NCBI GenBank assembly: GCA_015146655.1
Contig: VKHL01000101.1
Span: forward strand, 1 to 64,000
DNA from: Ochromonas danica
Taxonomy: Eukaryota; Sar; Chrysophyceae; Chromulinales; Chromulinaceae
DNA: 64,000 nt
Reading direction: 5' to 3'
This document shows positions 9,920-20,285 of the stretch, one piece after another (within the stretch, counting starts at the first letter, position 1; every line of letters starts with the position of its first letter). The notes beneath the pieces are model-generated. The model saw only the letters and a list, made by a program, of their open reading frames with translations, was not told the origin of the DNA and did no database searches. Made by a program: the position numbers and the translations under genes.

Positions 9920-12015
9920 ATGAGAAGATTCTTGAACTCCCACTCGATTAAGAGCTTTAAATCTTTACAGGTAAGAGATTAGATGTCATAAAATGTTGTT
10001 TCTTATCTTATAGATGTCATCTTTCTTTGTCAGAACGTGACACGATCACAGGTACGCACCCTTGTTCAGGGTAAAGCTCCTCAAGGCAAGGCAGCTAGTG
10101 ATCTCACCTCTAAGTACACCATTGGTGAGTAATGACTGAGCTGAGAAGTGATGTGGATTTGACTTTACTGATCGGTGCCAATGATGGTTTTATAGTGGAT
10201 CACGATTATGACGTGGTAGTCGTTGGTGCGGGTGGAGCTGGTCTTCGTGCTGCCATGGGTTCTGCAGAGGCTGGTTTTAAGACTGCCTGTGTTACTAAGC
10301 TCTTCCCTACTCGCTCCCATACTGTGGCTGCCCAGGGAGGAATCAATGCTGCCCTTGGTAACATGACCGAGGATGATTGGCGCTGGCACATGTATGATAC
10401 CGTCAAGGGAAGCGACTGGCTTGGTGATCAGGATGCTATTCATTACATGTGCCGTGAGGCTCCTCGCGCGGTTTTGGAGTTGGAAAGCTACGGTCTTCCT
10501 TTCTCCCGAACCGAAGAAGGAAAGATCTATCAGAGAGCCTTCGGTGGACAGTCCTTGAACTACGGAAAGGGTGGTCAAGCCTACCGATGTGCTGCCGCTG
10601 CTGATCGTACTGGACATGCTATGCTTCACACCCTCTATGGTCGCTCTTTGGCTTTCGACACAACTTACTTCGTTGAGTACTTCGCTCTTGATCTTCTTTT
10701 CACTGAAGATAAGTCTCGTTGCATTGGTGTTATCTGCTTGAACATGGAGGACGGAACTATCCATCGTATTCGTGCCAACAATACCGTTCTTGCCACTGGT
10801 GGCTATGGTCGCGCCTACTTCTCGTGTACCAGTGCTCACACTTGCACTGGTGATGGAAATGCTATGGCTCTTCGTGCTGGCATTCCTTTGCAAGATCCTG
10901 AATTTGTGCAATTCCACCCAACTGGTATTTATGGTGCAGGCTGCTTGATTACTGAGGGTTGCCGTGGTGAGGGAGGCATTTTGCGTAACTCTCAGGGAGA
11001 GCGCTTTATGGAACGCTATGCTCCTTCCGCTAAGGATCTTGCTTCTCGTGATGTTGTCTCTCGTGCCATGACTATGGAGATTCGTGAAGGACGTGGTAAG
11101 CAGAAGGATCACATTCTTCTCCATCTTGACCACTTGCCTGCCAACATTCTCCATGAACGTCTCCCTGGTATTTCTGAGACTGCTGCTATTTTCTCCGGTG
11201 TTGACGTTACCAAGGAGCCTATTCCCGTCTTACCTACTGTCCACTACAACATGGGTGGTATTCCTACCAACTTCCGTGCTGAGGTCTTACGCCCTAACCA
11301 GAAAGCTGGCAAAGTTCGCGATGCTAACGGTCAGAAACTCAACATTAATGAAGACGCGACTGTCGTCCCTGGTCTTTTCGCTGCTGGAGAGGCTGCTTGC
11401 GCATCTGTTCACGGTGCCAATCGTCTAGGTGCCAACTCTCTCTTGGATATCGTCGTATTTGGACGTGCTGCTGCCTTACGTATTGCTGAGATCGCCAAGC
11501 CTGGTGAAAGCTTCCCAGCTCTTCCCGCTAACGCTGGTTTAGAAAGCCTTGCTCGTTTAGATGAGTTGAGATATGCCAACGGAGCTGTTCCTGTTGCTGA
11601 TCTTCGGTTGAAGATGCAGAAGGTCATGCAGGATAACGCTGCTGTGTACCGCACTCAGGAAACTCTCTTCGAAGGCAAGCAGCTCATTGATGAGACTGTT
11701 AAGCAAATGAAGGATGTCAAGGTCACCGATCGCTCTTTGATCTGGAATACCGATCTTGTTGAGGCTTTGGAATTAGACAACTTATTGCCCAACGCTGCTA
11801 CCACCATGCACTCTGCTGAGGCTCGTAAGGAGAGTCGTGGTGCTCATGCACGCGAGGACTTCAAGGACAGAGATGATGTGAACTTCATGCTTCACACTAT
11901 CGCCTACTTTGATACCGAGAAGGGTGCTGTGGATGTGCAGTATCGCCCCACCAACACCTTTACTCTCGATGAGAAGGAGTGCAAGCCAGTCCCTCCTGCC
12001 AAGAGAGTCTACTAA
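9920..12015 (+). CDS. SDHA: Succinate dehydrogenase flavoprotein subunit, mitochondrial
   Basis: Three exons: 9920-9970, 10034-10124 and 10196-12015, giving 653 residues. The first two exons encode a basic, Ser-rich mitochondrial presequence ([17 protein letters not shown], then [10 protein letters not shown]). Exon 3 starts the Rossmann FAD fold ([17 protein letters not shown]), then [13 protein letters not shown], whose His is the family's covalent FAD attachment site, the substrate-site segment [21 protein letters not shown], and the C-terminal helical domain. Complex II oxidises succinate to fumarate at the inner mitochondrial membrane. Codon use is strongly biased to GCT/CTT/TCC-type codons, as expected for a highly expressed gene. 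An internal 372-bp part is duplicated at 13616-13987. Recognition is secure; the start rests on both spliced exons staying in frame. Confidence 0.96.
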
Positions 12016-12390
12016 ATACTCTCATTGGGAAAGTCATGTATAGTCTTGTTAGGTCTTCCTACTATCTGTAAGAAGTAGCAAGGCAGCAATTGATTGATGG
12101 GTTAGGAAAACTCCATGCTGATCGATTGGAATTCCATCCATCCCCAAAATAAGAAAACCTTGTGCACTTTAAAGTTTAAACAATGTAGGATCCTACATTC
12201 TTCCAACACGACCACGTCTTCCTTTCACAAGATTAGATTTGTTCAGTAAGCCACACGACACACAACGAACAGCGAAGTTAGATCACACTTCAAAAGCAGG
12301 CAATGAGCAGCATCGACAACATGAATAAGGTATAGACGACCATCATGGGTGTAGTCTACTTTACCGAGAAGACTATAATGTCAACAGCCA

Positions 12391-12414
12391 GGGTTAGGGT
12401 TAGGGTTAGGGTTA
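12391..12414 (+). repeat. Interstitial telomere-type repeat (GGGTTA)x4
   Basis: Four perfect GGGTTA units, the same permutation as a TTAGGG telomere, lie about 170 bp upstream of the left DUF218-like start. The matching site of the right copy has three units. Confidence 0.9.
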
Positions 12415-12585
12415 ATTAAATGTGAATGACAAGGAAATCTCTGAAAGGTAACCTTTAAAGTCTGAATTTGTGAGTTTTACGCCCGAGGATAAACCAATTT
12501 CCAATTGGATTTGAAGTAACTTGGTGTTATTGTCACTTGTCACTTGTTGGTGTTAACGCCATTGGGAAAGTCATTGTTGTCAATC

Positions 12586-13296
12586 ATGATGGGCAGGAAG
12601 GAAGTGTTCTGGCAGTGTTGGTTGATCTTCTCTTGTTTTAGAATCTTTCTTCATATTTGGGCACAAGAAGTAAAAGAAGAGTCATCTTTCTTTATTTCAA
12701 GTAATCAAACATCTTCTATCACCATACAAGATGAAGAGTTTTGGTCAAGAATAACACGTTTATTAGTCATACCAGGAGGTGGACCAGGTCCTGCTTCTAG
12801 TCATGGATATCCTACTTGGACACGACAACGTGTAGTCACAGCAGTTGACTATTATAATACTCTTTCATCCAATGATCAATCCAAAACCATCTTTCTCACA
12901 TTATCTGCTGTTAATGGGAAAGCTGCTGATGGCTTACAAATGGATGGAAGAATTCATTTTGAATGTCATTTTATGATTGATCATCTGATGCAATTAGGAA
13001 TACCAAAAGATCATATTTGGGGTGATATCTTTTCTTGGTATACGGTGAAAAATGGTTTAACGTTTCGACTAGTTATCAATTCATTACAATCCATGACGCG
13101 GTCGAGTAGCGGTAGCAACAGCAGTGGGAGCGTTAATAGCCCATCACCTTTGCAGATTGAATTCTTCATCAGTGACTTCTATGTCCAGCGGGCTAAAACT
13201 GTCTTTGATTGGGCATTAAAACTCTCATCGGCTATTCCTGTTCGTATGATAGTACATAGTCTAGGAACACAAGATGAGAATATCTGTGCGAATTAA
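12586..13296 (+). pseudogene. Decayed left copy of the DUF218-like gene
   Basis: The first roughly 107 codons are identical to the intact copy at 14540. After the phrase FLTLSA it diverges: the SAGSLNAPN loop becomes SAVNGKAADG, and the SWDTVTNG motif becomes SWYTVKNG, losing the Asp. A GAA-to-TAA change at 13294-13296 stops it 236 residues in. Sequence matching the missing tail continues to about 13408, where the 3' end is deleted, so the natural C-terminus cannot be made. It may still be transcribed, since its upstream region equals that of the intact copy. Calling it a pseudogene is inference from the stop plus the motif change. Confidence 0.8.
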
Positions 13297-13615
13297 AATG
13301 CTCGTCTTGAACGACTTCATCATGAAGAACGAGCAGTGAAGGTGATTGAAGAACAAGCAGAAAGGATCAAGACATGGGATAACTTTGTCGCCTTCCTGTT
13401 GTCTTTATTGATTACATCTTCATCATCATCTTCTTTTGGCTACTTACATCTACACACTCTCTCTACCTACCTCATCCTGCTTTCCATCTCCTACTTTGCG
13501 CTGATTTGGTTAACCTACAAGCTACAGATCGAGCAAGAGGTTCGGTAGCTCTGCCATCATGTCTTCTTGGAGACCAAAATCTAACAATAGCCCAGGATAA
13601 CCATCATCGGGTAGG

Positions 13616-13987
13616 TCTTCGTGCTGGCATTCCTTTGCAAGATCCTGAATTTGTGCAATTCCACCCAACTGGTATTTATGGTGCAGGCTGCTTGATTACT
13701 GAGGGTTGCCGTGGTGAGGGAGGCATTTTGCGTAACTCTCAGGGAGAGCGCTTTATGGAACGCTATGCTCCTTCCGCTAAGGATCTTGCTTCTCGTGATG
13801 TTGTCTCTCGTGCCATGACTATGGAGATTCGTGAAGGACGTGGTAAGCAGAAGGATCACATTCTTCTCCATCTTGACCACTTGCCTGCCAACATTCTCCA
13901 TGAACGTCTCCCTGGTATTTCTGAGACTGCTGCTATTTTCTCCGGTGTTGACGTTACCAAGGAGCCTATTCCCGTCTTACCTACTGT
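13616..13987 (+). pseudogene. Internal SDHA fragment (372 bp), duplication remnant
   Basis: By eye this is identical to 10869-11240 of SDHA exon 3, in the same orientation. It lacks the start, the FAD fold and the C-terminal half. Upstream it joins a copy of the EPL1 3' end at a shared TCTT; downstream it jumps to sequence matching 12201 onward, so about 960 bp of SDHA and its flank are missing. It is the trace of the breakpoint of a tandem duplication, not a working gene. Confidence 0.95.
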
Positions 13988-14350
13988 TCCAACACGACTA
14001 CGACTTCCTTTCACAAGATTAGAATTGTCCAGTTATCTACACGACACACAACGAACAGCGAAGTTAGATCACGCTTCTAAAGCAGGCGATGAGCAGCATC
14101 GACAACATGAAAGGTAGACGACTATCATGGGTGTAGTCTACTTTACCGACAAGACTGTCAACAGGAAGATGGCCATGATCTACGACCTCCCATCTAGATA
14201 GCACCATGTCCAATTAACCTCCAGTTAAGTTAGCCTAGGCTTCTCCGCATTGGTCGCTTTTGATTTCTTGCAATAGATCCACCAATGCTTTTCTGATTAT
14301 GCTATCATAGCTGTAATCATAACAGATACTGTAAGCACTTCCCCTTTTAA

Positions 14351-14368
14351 GGGTTAGGGTTAGGGTTA
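14351..14368 (+). repeat. Interstitial telomere-type repeat (GGGTTA)x3
   Basis: Three perfect GGGTTA units, about 170 bp upstream of the intact DUF218-like start, in the same place and orientation as the tract at 12391. Confidence 0.9.
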
Positions 14369-14539
14369 ATTAAATGTGAATGACAAGGAAATCTCTGAAA
14401 GGTAACCTTTAAAGTCTGAATTTGTGAGTTTTACGCCCGAGGATAAACCAATTTCCAATTGGATTTGAAGTAACTTGGTGTTATTGTCACTTGTCACTTG
14501 TTGGTGTTAACGCCATTGGGAAAGTCATTGTTGTCAATC

Positions 14540-15430
14540 ATGATGGGCAGGAAGGAAGTGTTCTGGCAGTGTTGGTTGATCTTCTCTTGTTTTAGAATCT
14601 TTCTTCATATTTGGGCACAAGAAGTAAAAGAAGAGTCATCTTTCTTTATTTCAAGTAATCAAACATCTTCTATCACCATACAAGATGAAGAGTTTTGGTC
14701 AAGAATAACACGTTTATTAGTCATACCAGGAGGTGGACCAGGTCCTGCTTCTAGTCATGGATATCCTACTTGGACACGACAACGTGTAGTCACAGCAGTT
14801 GACTATTATAATACTCTTTCATCCAATGATCAATCCAAAACCATCTTTCTCACATTATCTGCTGGAAGTCTGAATGCTCCTAATGTCTTACAAATGGATG
14901 GAAGAATTCATTTTGAATGTCATTTTATGATGAATCATTTAATGCAATTAGGAATACCAAAACATCATATTTGGGGTGATATCTTTTCTTGGGATACTGT
15001 GACAAATGGTTTTACATTACGACTATTTATTAATTCATTGCAATCCATGACGCGGTCGAGTAGCGGTAGCAACAGCAGCGGTAGGAGGAATAATAGCCCA
15101 CCACCATTGCACATTGAAGTCTTCATCAGTGACTTCCACGCCCAGCGGGTTAAAGCTGTCTTTGATTGGGTATTAGGATTATCTCCGGCTATTCCTGTTC
15201 GTATGATAGTACATAGTCTAGGAACACAAGATGAGAATATCTGGGCGAATGAAAATGCTCGTCTTGAACGACTTCATCATGAAGAACGAGCAGTGAAGGT
15301 GATTGAAGAACAAGCAGAAAGGATCAAGACATGGGATAACTTTGTCGCCTTCCTCTTGTTAGGAGGACATCGAGGGTTGAGGAATTACTTGTTAGGTTCC
15401 TATTCTTCCTCTTCTGGTGGAGGTTGGTAA
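14540..15430 (+). CDS. Secreted or membrane-anchored DUF218 (YdcF-like) protein
   Basis: The 296-residue product starts at the first of two adjacent ATGs; an upstream TTG is in frame but unlikely. A hydrophobic N-terminus (residues about 7-27) looks like a signal peptide or anchor. The DUF218 fold shows as LLVIPGGGPGPAS near residue 60, a YPTWTRQRVVTAVDYY helix, TLSAGSLNAPN, GIPKHHIWGDIFSWDTVTNG (the family's late E/D-x-S-x-x-T-x-x-N element) and an IPVRMIVHSLG strand. DUF218 proteins include bacterial SanA/YdcF, with poorly known roles at the envelope. The C-terminus ends in a charged helix and a Ser/Gly tail. It lies convergent with the EPL1-like gene, 166 bp apart. Family call is fairly sure; substrate unknown. 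Confidence 0.8.
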   Translation: MMGRKEVFWQCWLIFSCFRIFLHIWAQEVKEESSFFISSNQTSSITIQDEEFWSRITRLLVIPGGGPGPASSHGYPTWTRQRVVTAVDYYNTLSSNDQSKTIFLTLSAGSLNAPNVLQMDGRIHFECHFMMNHLMQLGIPKHHIWGDIFSWDTVTNGFTLRLFINSLQSMTRSSSGSNSSGRRNNSPPPLHIEVFISDFHAQRVKAVFDWVLGLSPAIPVRMIVHSLGTQDENIWANENARLERLHHEERAVKVIEEQAERIKTWDNFVAFLLLGGHRGLRNYLLGSYSSSSGGGW

Positions 15431-15596
15431 TCAACAACATAACTTCTTCTAAGATAGAATGAACCAAGATCAACACACAAAAGGCTTTATTGATTACATC
15501 TTCATCATCATCTTCTTTTCACTACTTACACTTCTCTCTACCTACCTCATCCTGCTTTCCATCTGCTACTTTGCACTGATTTGGTTAACCTACAAG

Positions 15597-18479
15597 CTAC
15601 TGATCGAGCAAGAGGTTCGGTAGCTCTGCCATCATGTCTTCTTCGAGACCAAAATCTAACAATAGCCCAGGATAACCAAAATCGGGTAGGTCTTGAGGTA
15701 GCTCATCTTTTATAACTAACCCTGCACTAGGCAGGCCAGCAGGGGGTTGGAAGTCTCTATTCTTCTTCTCTTCTTGCAGTTGCTGTGATCGCTTTTCCCT
15801 GGCTTCATTGGCAGCCAATAGCTGCAGAAGTTCCTCTTCAGAAATTTGGGCAAAGGTCGATGCGCTCACTGAATCATTATTACACTGGCTTGAATCAGCT
15901 AGCAGGACATTTTCCGTGGACTGAGAAGGAGACAACAAGATCGCATCATTTGATGTTATGTCTCCTCCATCTTTGGATGATAAGGAAGACAATGATCTTG
16001 TAGCCGCTCCATTACTCAGATCAACAGGATGAGACATAGCAGAGGTCGTCACGATAGCTCCTGTGACAGAGTTGGTAGTTGTAGGCATGGAGGTGGAAGC
16101 AGAAGTGGAAGCTGGGACTACTCCAAGTGAGGTGGCAAGTGGTGTAGGGACTAGAACAGCAGATTTCTTCAAGAACTTTCCGAAACGATCACGACCTTGA
16201 ACGAACTTGACTTGTAAAAGACCTGCAGCCACTGCAGTAGAACCAGAACCAGCACTCTCTCCCTCTGCAAGAGGTGCTACTGATACTACTGGACCTGAAG
16301 TAGAAGGAGCCTTACTAGAAACGAGAGGCTTAGACACAACTGGTGCACATGATGAAGTAGATTGTAATGAATCAGATCGGCGTGGTCGCCCTCTCTTCCT
16401 GGGAGCTGATCCATAGCTTCCTAATCCTTCACTTCCAGGCCGCACAGATTGAACACCAAAAGTGGAAGCAATGGCCACAGAAGAAGTACTAAAACTAGAG
16501 CTAGAAGGAAGAGAAGCTGACACCAACCCAGAAAAGGTAAGAATATCCAAGTTCACTTTTAACAGATCTCTTTTCCATTTCTCTCTTCGTCGTACACGGT
16601 CGATTATGAGACGGGATCTATCTAGACCACGACGCATCGCGGCAAGTCGATGCCAAGCTGAGTGCATGGTATCAGTTGTATAATCTGAAGAGAGTGAACA
16701 GAGTTCCTCAGATGGACTCCATAAGGTAGTGCGATGTCGATGAAAGACACGTAACAAACTTCGACCACCACAGTGAGTGGCTTTCACCAACCAGTGCTTG
16801 TATATACGACGCGCTACATACTGGCGTTCGCAATCATTCAATATAGCTCCAATCGCACCCCCATTCCCTTCTCGTGCTATTCCAGAATAAGCTCGAAGGT
16901 CAGCTTGAGCGATGAGTGGGAGAAGGATGACGAGCGCTCGTTCCTCAGGTAACAACTGCTGAATCTCTTCAACTCCCCAGATAGGAGCCACACCATGACA
17001 ATCTCTATCATGTAACGATGTGATAGTAGTTGATTTTTCAGTACCAACAGCAGCATGAGAGGAAGAAGGATCAATTGATCTTGAAGAGGAGGAAGAGCAA
17101 GGCTGGATAGACTGATCATCAGGTAACGAAGTTATTGAGATAGATCGAGGTAGCGTTCCATCTTCTAATGATGATGAACTCGAAGGATTAGGAAGAAGAA
17201 GACGATGAAGGAGTGAGAGATCGCCTGTAGCAGCAAATGCTTTCACCTCCGCCACTGTGCTTTTGGCTGCCAATAACGTCTCATTGCAATTGCTCTGAAC
17301 CTTCTGTGCTTCTTTGAAAGGTTGAGAAAATCGTCGAGCCAATTCCATCTCTCTCTCCAAACGACAAATGAGCTGCTCAAGGAGACGTGGGGTAAGTACT
17401 TGTTGGATTCCTGGGAGAAATACCATACTATCCTCAAAATATAACTGTGACTGCTGACTAGCTACCTCTTCATTCAACTCATGGATCAACGCTTCATCGT
17501 CTGATGAAGCATCGTAATCGGCATAAACTCGTGTATACGATTGATCACCTCTCCCTCCTTCACTATGTTGTTGCCCCATTACTCTAAGGTCACCAAGACT
17601 GGCTTTATCTCCTCCACCCTGAACAGTATGAAACCCAGGCAATCCACCATTGACATGATTACCTCCTTTGCAACGTCTTGATGCTCTTGCATTAGTCGAT
17701 GGTGGCCGCTGCTCAGGGATTACAGGATTCCATGGAATCGTAGCTGGTTGAACAAAGTCATGAAAAGGCTTATGAAAAGTAACTTTAGGAGTAACGACTT
17801 CAACTTTTGGACCTGGTGGTAGTGTGAGAGGCCCAAAAGCTGCTGTAGCAGAAGCATCCGAATCGTAATTACAATTTTGATCAGCTGCTAATGGAAATGT
17901 CAAAGCTTGCTGTAAACCCTCCCAATCAGATTCACCACGAATATCCAAGACAGAGCGAGGGTCCATATCAGGTAATAGAACGACTAGATTTCTAGTAGTA
18001 TCAATCTTACGTCCTCGATTTGAACGACGGATTGCAGCAGCAGATGCAAGATCTGCTGCAGAGCCATTGTAACTATTAGTTGGAGACAGCAGAGCTTGGT
18101 CTAACGATCCCAAGCTACTTCTTCTCCGTTTATGATCCCATTCATTTGATGAGTCTTGTGGATCACTATCATCACTATCTAACTGGAAGGAGGAAAGAGG
18201 GGGTCTCAGTATCCCTAAACTTGGTTTGGTATGGGGTCGACCAGTGGAGGGTGGAGGAGGACAAGGTGGACGAGTGCTTTTGGGTGGTCGTCCACGTTTT
18301 CGTTTTGTTGTAATAGGTTCAGAAGGAGCAGTATCCATGGATGGAATAGATATGGCCTCCTGTGGGATGGATTCACTTTGTGGAGATGAGAAGAAGATAC
18401 TGTTATCTCCAGAAGTATTAATTGACAAAATTGCTTCTTGAGAAGCGTTTGGATCATTGCTATTTTCACCAAAGAACAT
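15597..18479 (-). CDS. Enhancer-of-polycomb-like protein with AT-hooks (NuA4-type)
   Basis: A 960-residue single-exon frame. AT-hook-like motifs KRKRGRPPK (near residue 60) and PRKRGRPRR (near 690) flank the body. The EPL1 domain is recognisable in YADYDASSDDEALIHELNEE (near 315), FEDSMVFLPGIQQ and a long acidic/basic helix RLEREMELARR. After a Ser-rich insert come VARRIYKHWLVKATHCGG and a second helical part (residues about 520-640). In yeast and animals Epl1/EPC organises the NuA4/TIP60 acetyltransferase core. A YEATS protein of the Yaf9 type is encoded at 45179, another NuA4 subunit. Low-complexity Ser/Thr-rich segments fill the rest. The last 33 codons are copied at 13518-13619. Alternative: another protein with an EPL1 domain, such as a Jade/BRPF relative, but no PHD fingers are seen. 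Confidence 0.75.
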   Translation of the reverse strand: MFFGENSNDPNASQEAILSINTSGDNSIFFSSPQSESIPQEAISIPSMDTAPSEPITTKRKRGRPPKSTRPPCPPPPSTGRPHTKPSLGILRPPLSSFQLDSDDSDPQDSSNEWDHKRRRSSLGSLDQALLSPTNSYNGSAADLASAAAIRRSNRGRKIDTTRNLVVLLPDMDPRSVLDIRGESDWEGLQQALTFPLAADQNCNYDSDASATAAFGPLTLPPGPKVEVVTPKVTFHKPFHDFVQPATIPWNPVIPEQRPPSTNARASRRCKGGNHVNGGLPGFHTVQGGGDKASLGDLRVMGQQHSEGGRGDQSYTRVYADYDASSDDEALIHELNEEVASQQSQLYFEDSMVFLPGIQQVLTPRLLEQLICRLEREMELARRFSQPFKEAQKVQSNCNETLLAAKSTVAEVKAFAATGDLSLLHRLLLPNPSSSSSLEDGTLPRSISITSLPDDQSIQPCSSSSSRSIDPSSSHAAVGTEKSTTITSLHDRDCHGVAPIWGVEEIQQLLPEERALVILLPLIAQADLRAYSGIAREGNGGAIGAILNDCERQYVARRIYKHWLVKATHCGGRSLLRVFHRHRTTLWSPSEELCSLSSDYTTDTMHSAWHRLAAMRRGLDRSRLIIDRVRRREKWKRDLLKVNLDILTFSGLVSASLPSSSSFSTSSVAIASTFGVQSVRPGSEGLGSYGSAPRKRGRPRRSDSLQSTSSCAPVVSKPLVSSKAPSTSGPVVSVAPLAEGESAGSGSTAVAAGLLQVKFVQGRDRFGKFLKKSAVLVPTPLATSLGVVPASTSASTSMPTTTNSVTGAIVTTSAMSHPVDLSNGAATRSLSSLSSKDGGDITSNDAILLSPSQSTENVLLADSSQCNNDSVSASTFAQISEEELLQLLAANEAREKRSQQLQEEKKNRDFQPPAGLPSAGLVIKDELPQDLPDFGYPGLLLDFGLEEDMMAELPNLLLDQ

Positions 18480-18802
18480 CGTATATACCTATAAGAAGGC
18501 GAAAACGTTCATTATCATAGTCAGACCTTCTAGGATCTACATGGCGGATATCTCACCTTATTTAACATCGTATTTCTAACCAAAATCACTCTTTTCTACT
18601 TCTTTTAAGGTCACAATTAGACTATACCATCAAATGAAATCAGAAATAGGGCCTGCCCACATGGCAGGGTGTAGAAAAGGATGTGTTAGGAAGGAGAAAG
18701 GAATTCAATTCAAAAGCAAAGAAAGCAACAGAACAGCCAAACCCAAGCCAACAGCAGCAGAGCAGCAGCACAACACATAACACACCCGGCCCCCACTGTG
18801 TT

Positions 18803-18912
18803 GGTGTGCTGTGTGTGTGCTGTGTGCTGTGTGCTGTGTGCTGTGTGCTGTGTGCTGTGCTGCTTGTGTGTGCTGCTTGTGTGTGCTGCTTGTGTGTGCT
18901 GGTTGTGTGTGC
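18803..18912 (+). repeat. GTGTGCTGT microsatellite / minisatellite
   Basis: Imperfect repeats of TGTGTGCTG and CTTGTGTGTGCTG lie between the divergent EPL1-like and kinase genes (18480-18965), probably in the kinase promoter or leader. The rest of that gap has no feature I can name. Confidence 0.9.
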
Positions 18913-18965
18913 AGAGGAGTGCCAAATCTCTAGAAGGCCAAACAGGTTAATACCAATGGTGTTGG

Positions 18966-20207
18966 ATGAAGAATGAAACTCAAGAATCGATGACAGAAAT
19001 ACCATCTTCATCTATACAGATTATACAGAATATCTGTAATGTTGGTTATGCATTGAATGCTAAGAAATTAAGAAGAGCAACTTCAGTCCATTCCGTCAAT
19101 GCTAATGAAAAACCTTCTACTGTTTGGAGTGGAGGAGGATTGGCTGATATTCTCGAAATGGAACCTTCTGAAGCTGATTCTGTACAGTTTGAACCATGGG
19201 ATGCAGATAAACCTTTGTCTGATCAACCTAGATTTCATGTGATTATTCATAAGTTAACTGAGGATATCGATCGACCTGAACCTAGTGCCAGACTACAAGC
19301 ACTTGAAGAATATCTCAAACGAAATCCTTCGACTGTGATTGTTGATCCTATTAGCTCTGTTAGAAAAGTTGTTAGTCGTGCTAGAACTTGTAGCCATCTG
19401 AAATCTATTGAAGATCGTCTACAAGAGAACTGTCCCTTTCGACAGCCCAATTTCCTTGTCATTGCTAAGGACGATTGTGATGAGGTCATCTTGAAAGCTT
19501 TGACTGTTAGAAACATGACCTTTCCTTTAATATGCAAACCTGTAGAAGCATGTGGGACACCAAATTCTCATCATATGGTAAGCTGTTGTCCATAGTCTCT
19601 CTGTTTATGTTGTTAAGGGTATTAACTATGACTTACTCTTATGACGGTGACTGATGATGTTGATTAGGTTGTTATAGTTAATCCCAAAGATATTGCTATG
19701 GTACCGAGGCCTTGTATTTTACAGCAGTACTATGATCATGATGCCTTTTTCTACAAAGTGTACGTGATTGACCGCACTGTGTCAGTATACTGCCGTGCTT
19801 CGCTCCCTAATCTTGAAGCTTGCATCTCATCTTCCTCTCCCTCCTCTTCTTCGTGCTACCGCAGCGTAGCTTTTGATAGTCGTTATTCTTATCCAACCTT
19901 GCAGAACTTTCTTGGAGATGAGCAAGTAGGAAGCATAGATCATTTTCATCATCCTACCCCTTTATCTTCTCCCTCTCCAGTTCTATTATCACTAATTGAA
20001 AATACAGCCAAAGCACTACGAGAAGAATTTGGACTTTCTCTCTTCGGCTTTGATGTTATTGTACCATGCAAGGAGGAAGATTCCCTTCCTCGACCAGTAG
20101 TTATCGATGTTAACTACTTTCCCTCCTACAAAGAAGTCGGTGATTTCCCTTCGCAACTTCGAAGATATTTGCGATCGCTGGCCTTCCCAGACCAAAGCAG
20201 TTCGTAG
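18966..20207 (+). CDS. Inositol 1,3,4-trisphosphate 5/6-kinase (ITPK) family
   Basis: Two exons, 18966-19577 and 19668-20207, encode 383 residues; the intron begins GTAAGC and ends GATTAG, phase 0. After a Ser-rich N-terminus the ITPK N-terminal domain appears (FHVIIHKLTEDID, VIVDPISSVRKVVSRA, where the family has a D-P-x-x-x-V segment), then the ATP-grasp part: FPLICKPVEACGTPNSHHM, RPCILQQYYDHDAFFYKVYV and GFDVIVP...VVIDVNYFPSYKEV. The DVNxFPSY element is the family's metal and substrate site. ITPKs phosphorylate inositol phosphates toward IP6. A short upstream ATG (18957) opens a tiny frame ending within the first exon. Gene is divergent from the EPL1-like gene. Confidence 0.9.
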
Positions 20208-20285
20208 CTAAACAACTTTTAGTTACCAGTCCATGTGTAAGCGGTAAAGAGGAACAGCTTTTCTTCCACTAAATCAGGTTCTTTA

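Larger units (their letters stand above)
12201..13619 (+). repeat. Left copy of the DUF218/EPL1-end segmental duplication
   Basis: This tract matches 13987-15694. It holds the SDHA downstream flank, a TTAGGG tract, a decayed DUF218-like gene, and at 13510-13619 a copy of the extreme 3' end of the EPL1-like gene. Relative to the right copy it lacks about 190 bp before the TTAGGG tract (present at 14155-14350) and about 130 bp at the 3' end of the DUF218 gene. It ends at the TCTT shared with the start of the SDHA fragment. Confidence 0.9.
13987..15694 (+). repeat. Right copy of the DUF218/EPL1-end segmental duplication
   Basis: This matches 12201-13619 and carries the intact DUF218-like gene and the true 3' end of the EPL1-like gene. 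Identity is patchy: about 500 bp from the TTAGGG tract into the gene (14351-14863) looks perfect, while the rest differs at roughly one base in ten with several indels. Confidence 0.9.

Noticed and set aside
10165-11154. 329-codon frame antisense to SDHA (and its copy at 13581-13901)
   Set aside because: Same codon-bias artefact; it is duplicated only because the SDHA fragment is.
13506-14117. 203-codon frame including the SDHA fragment
   Set aside because: It is a chance read-through of two duplication junctions with no start context; only the inner 372 bp is SDHA.
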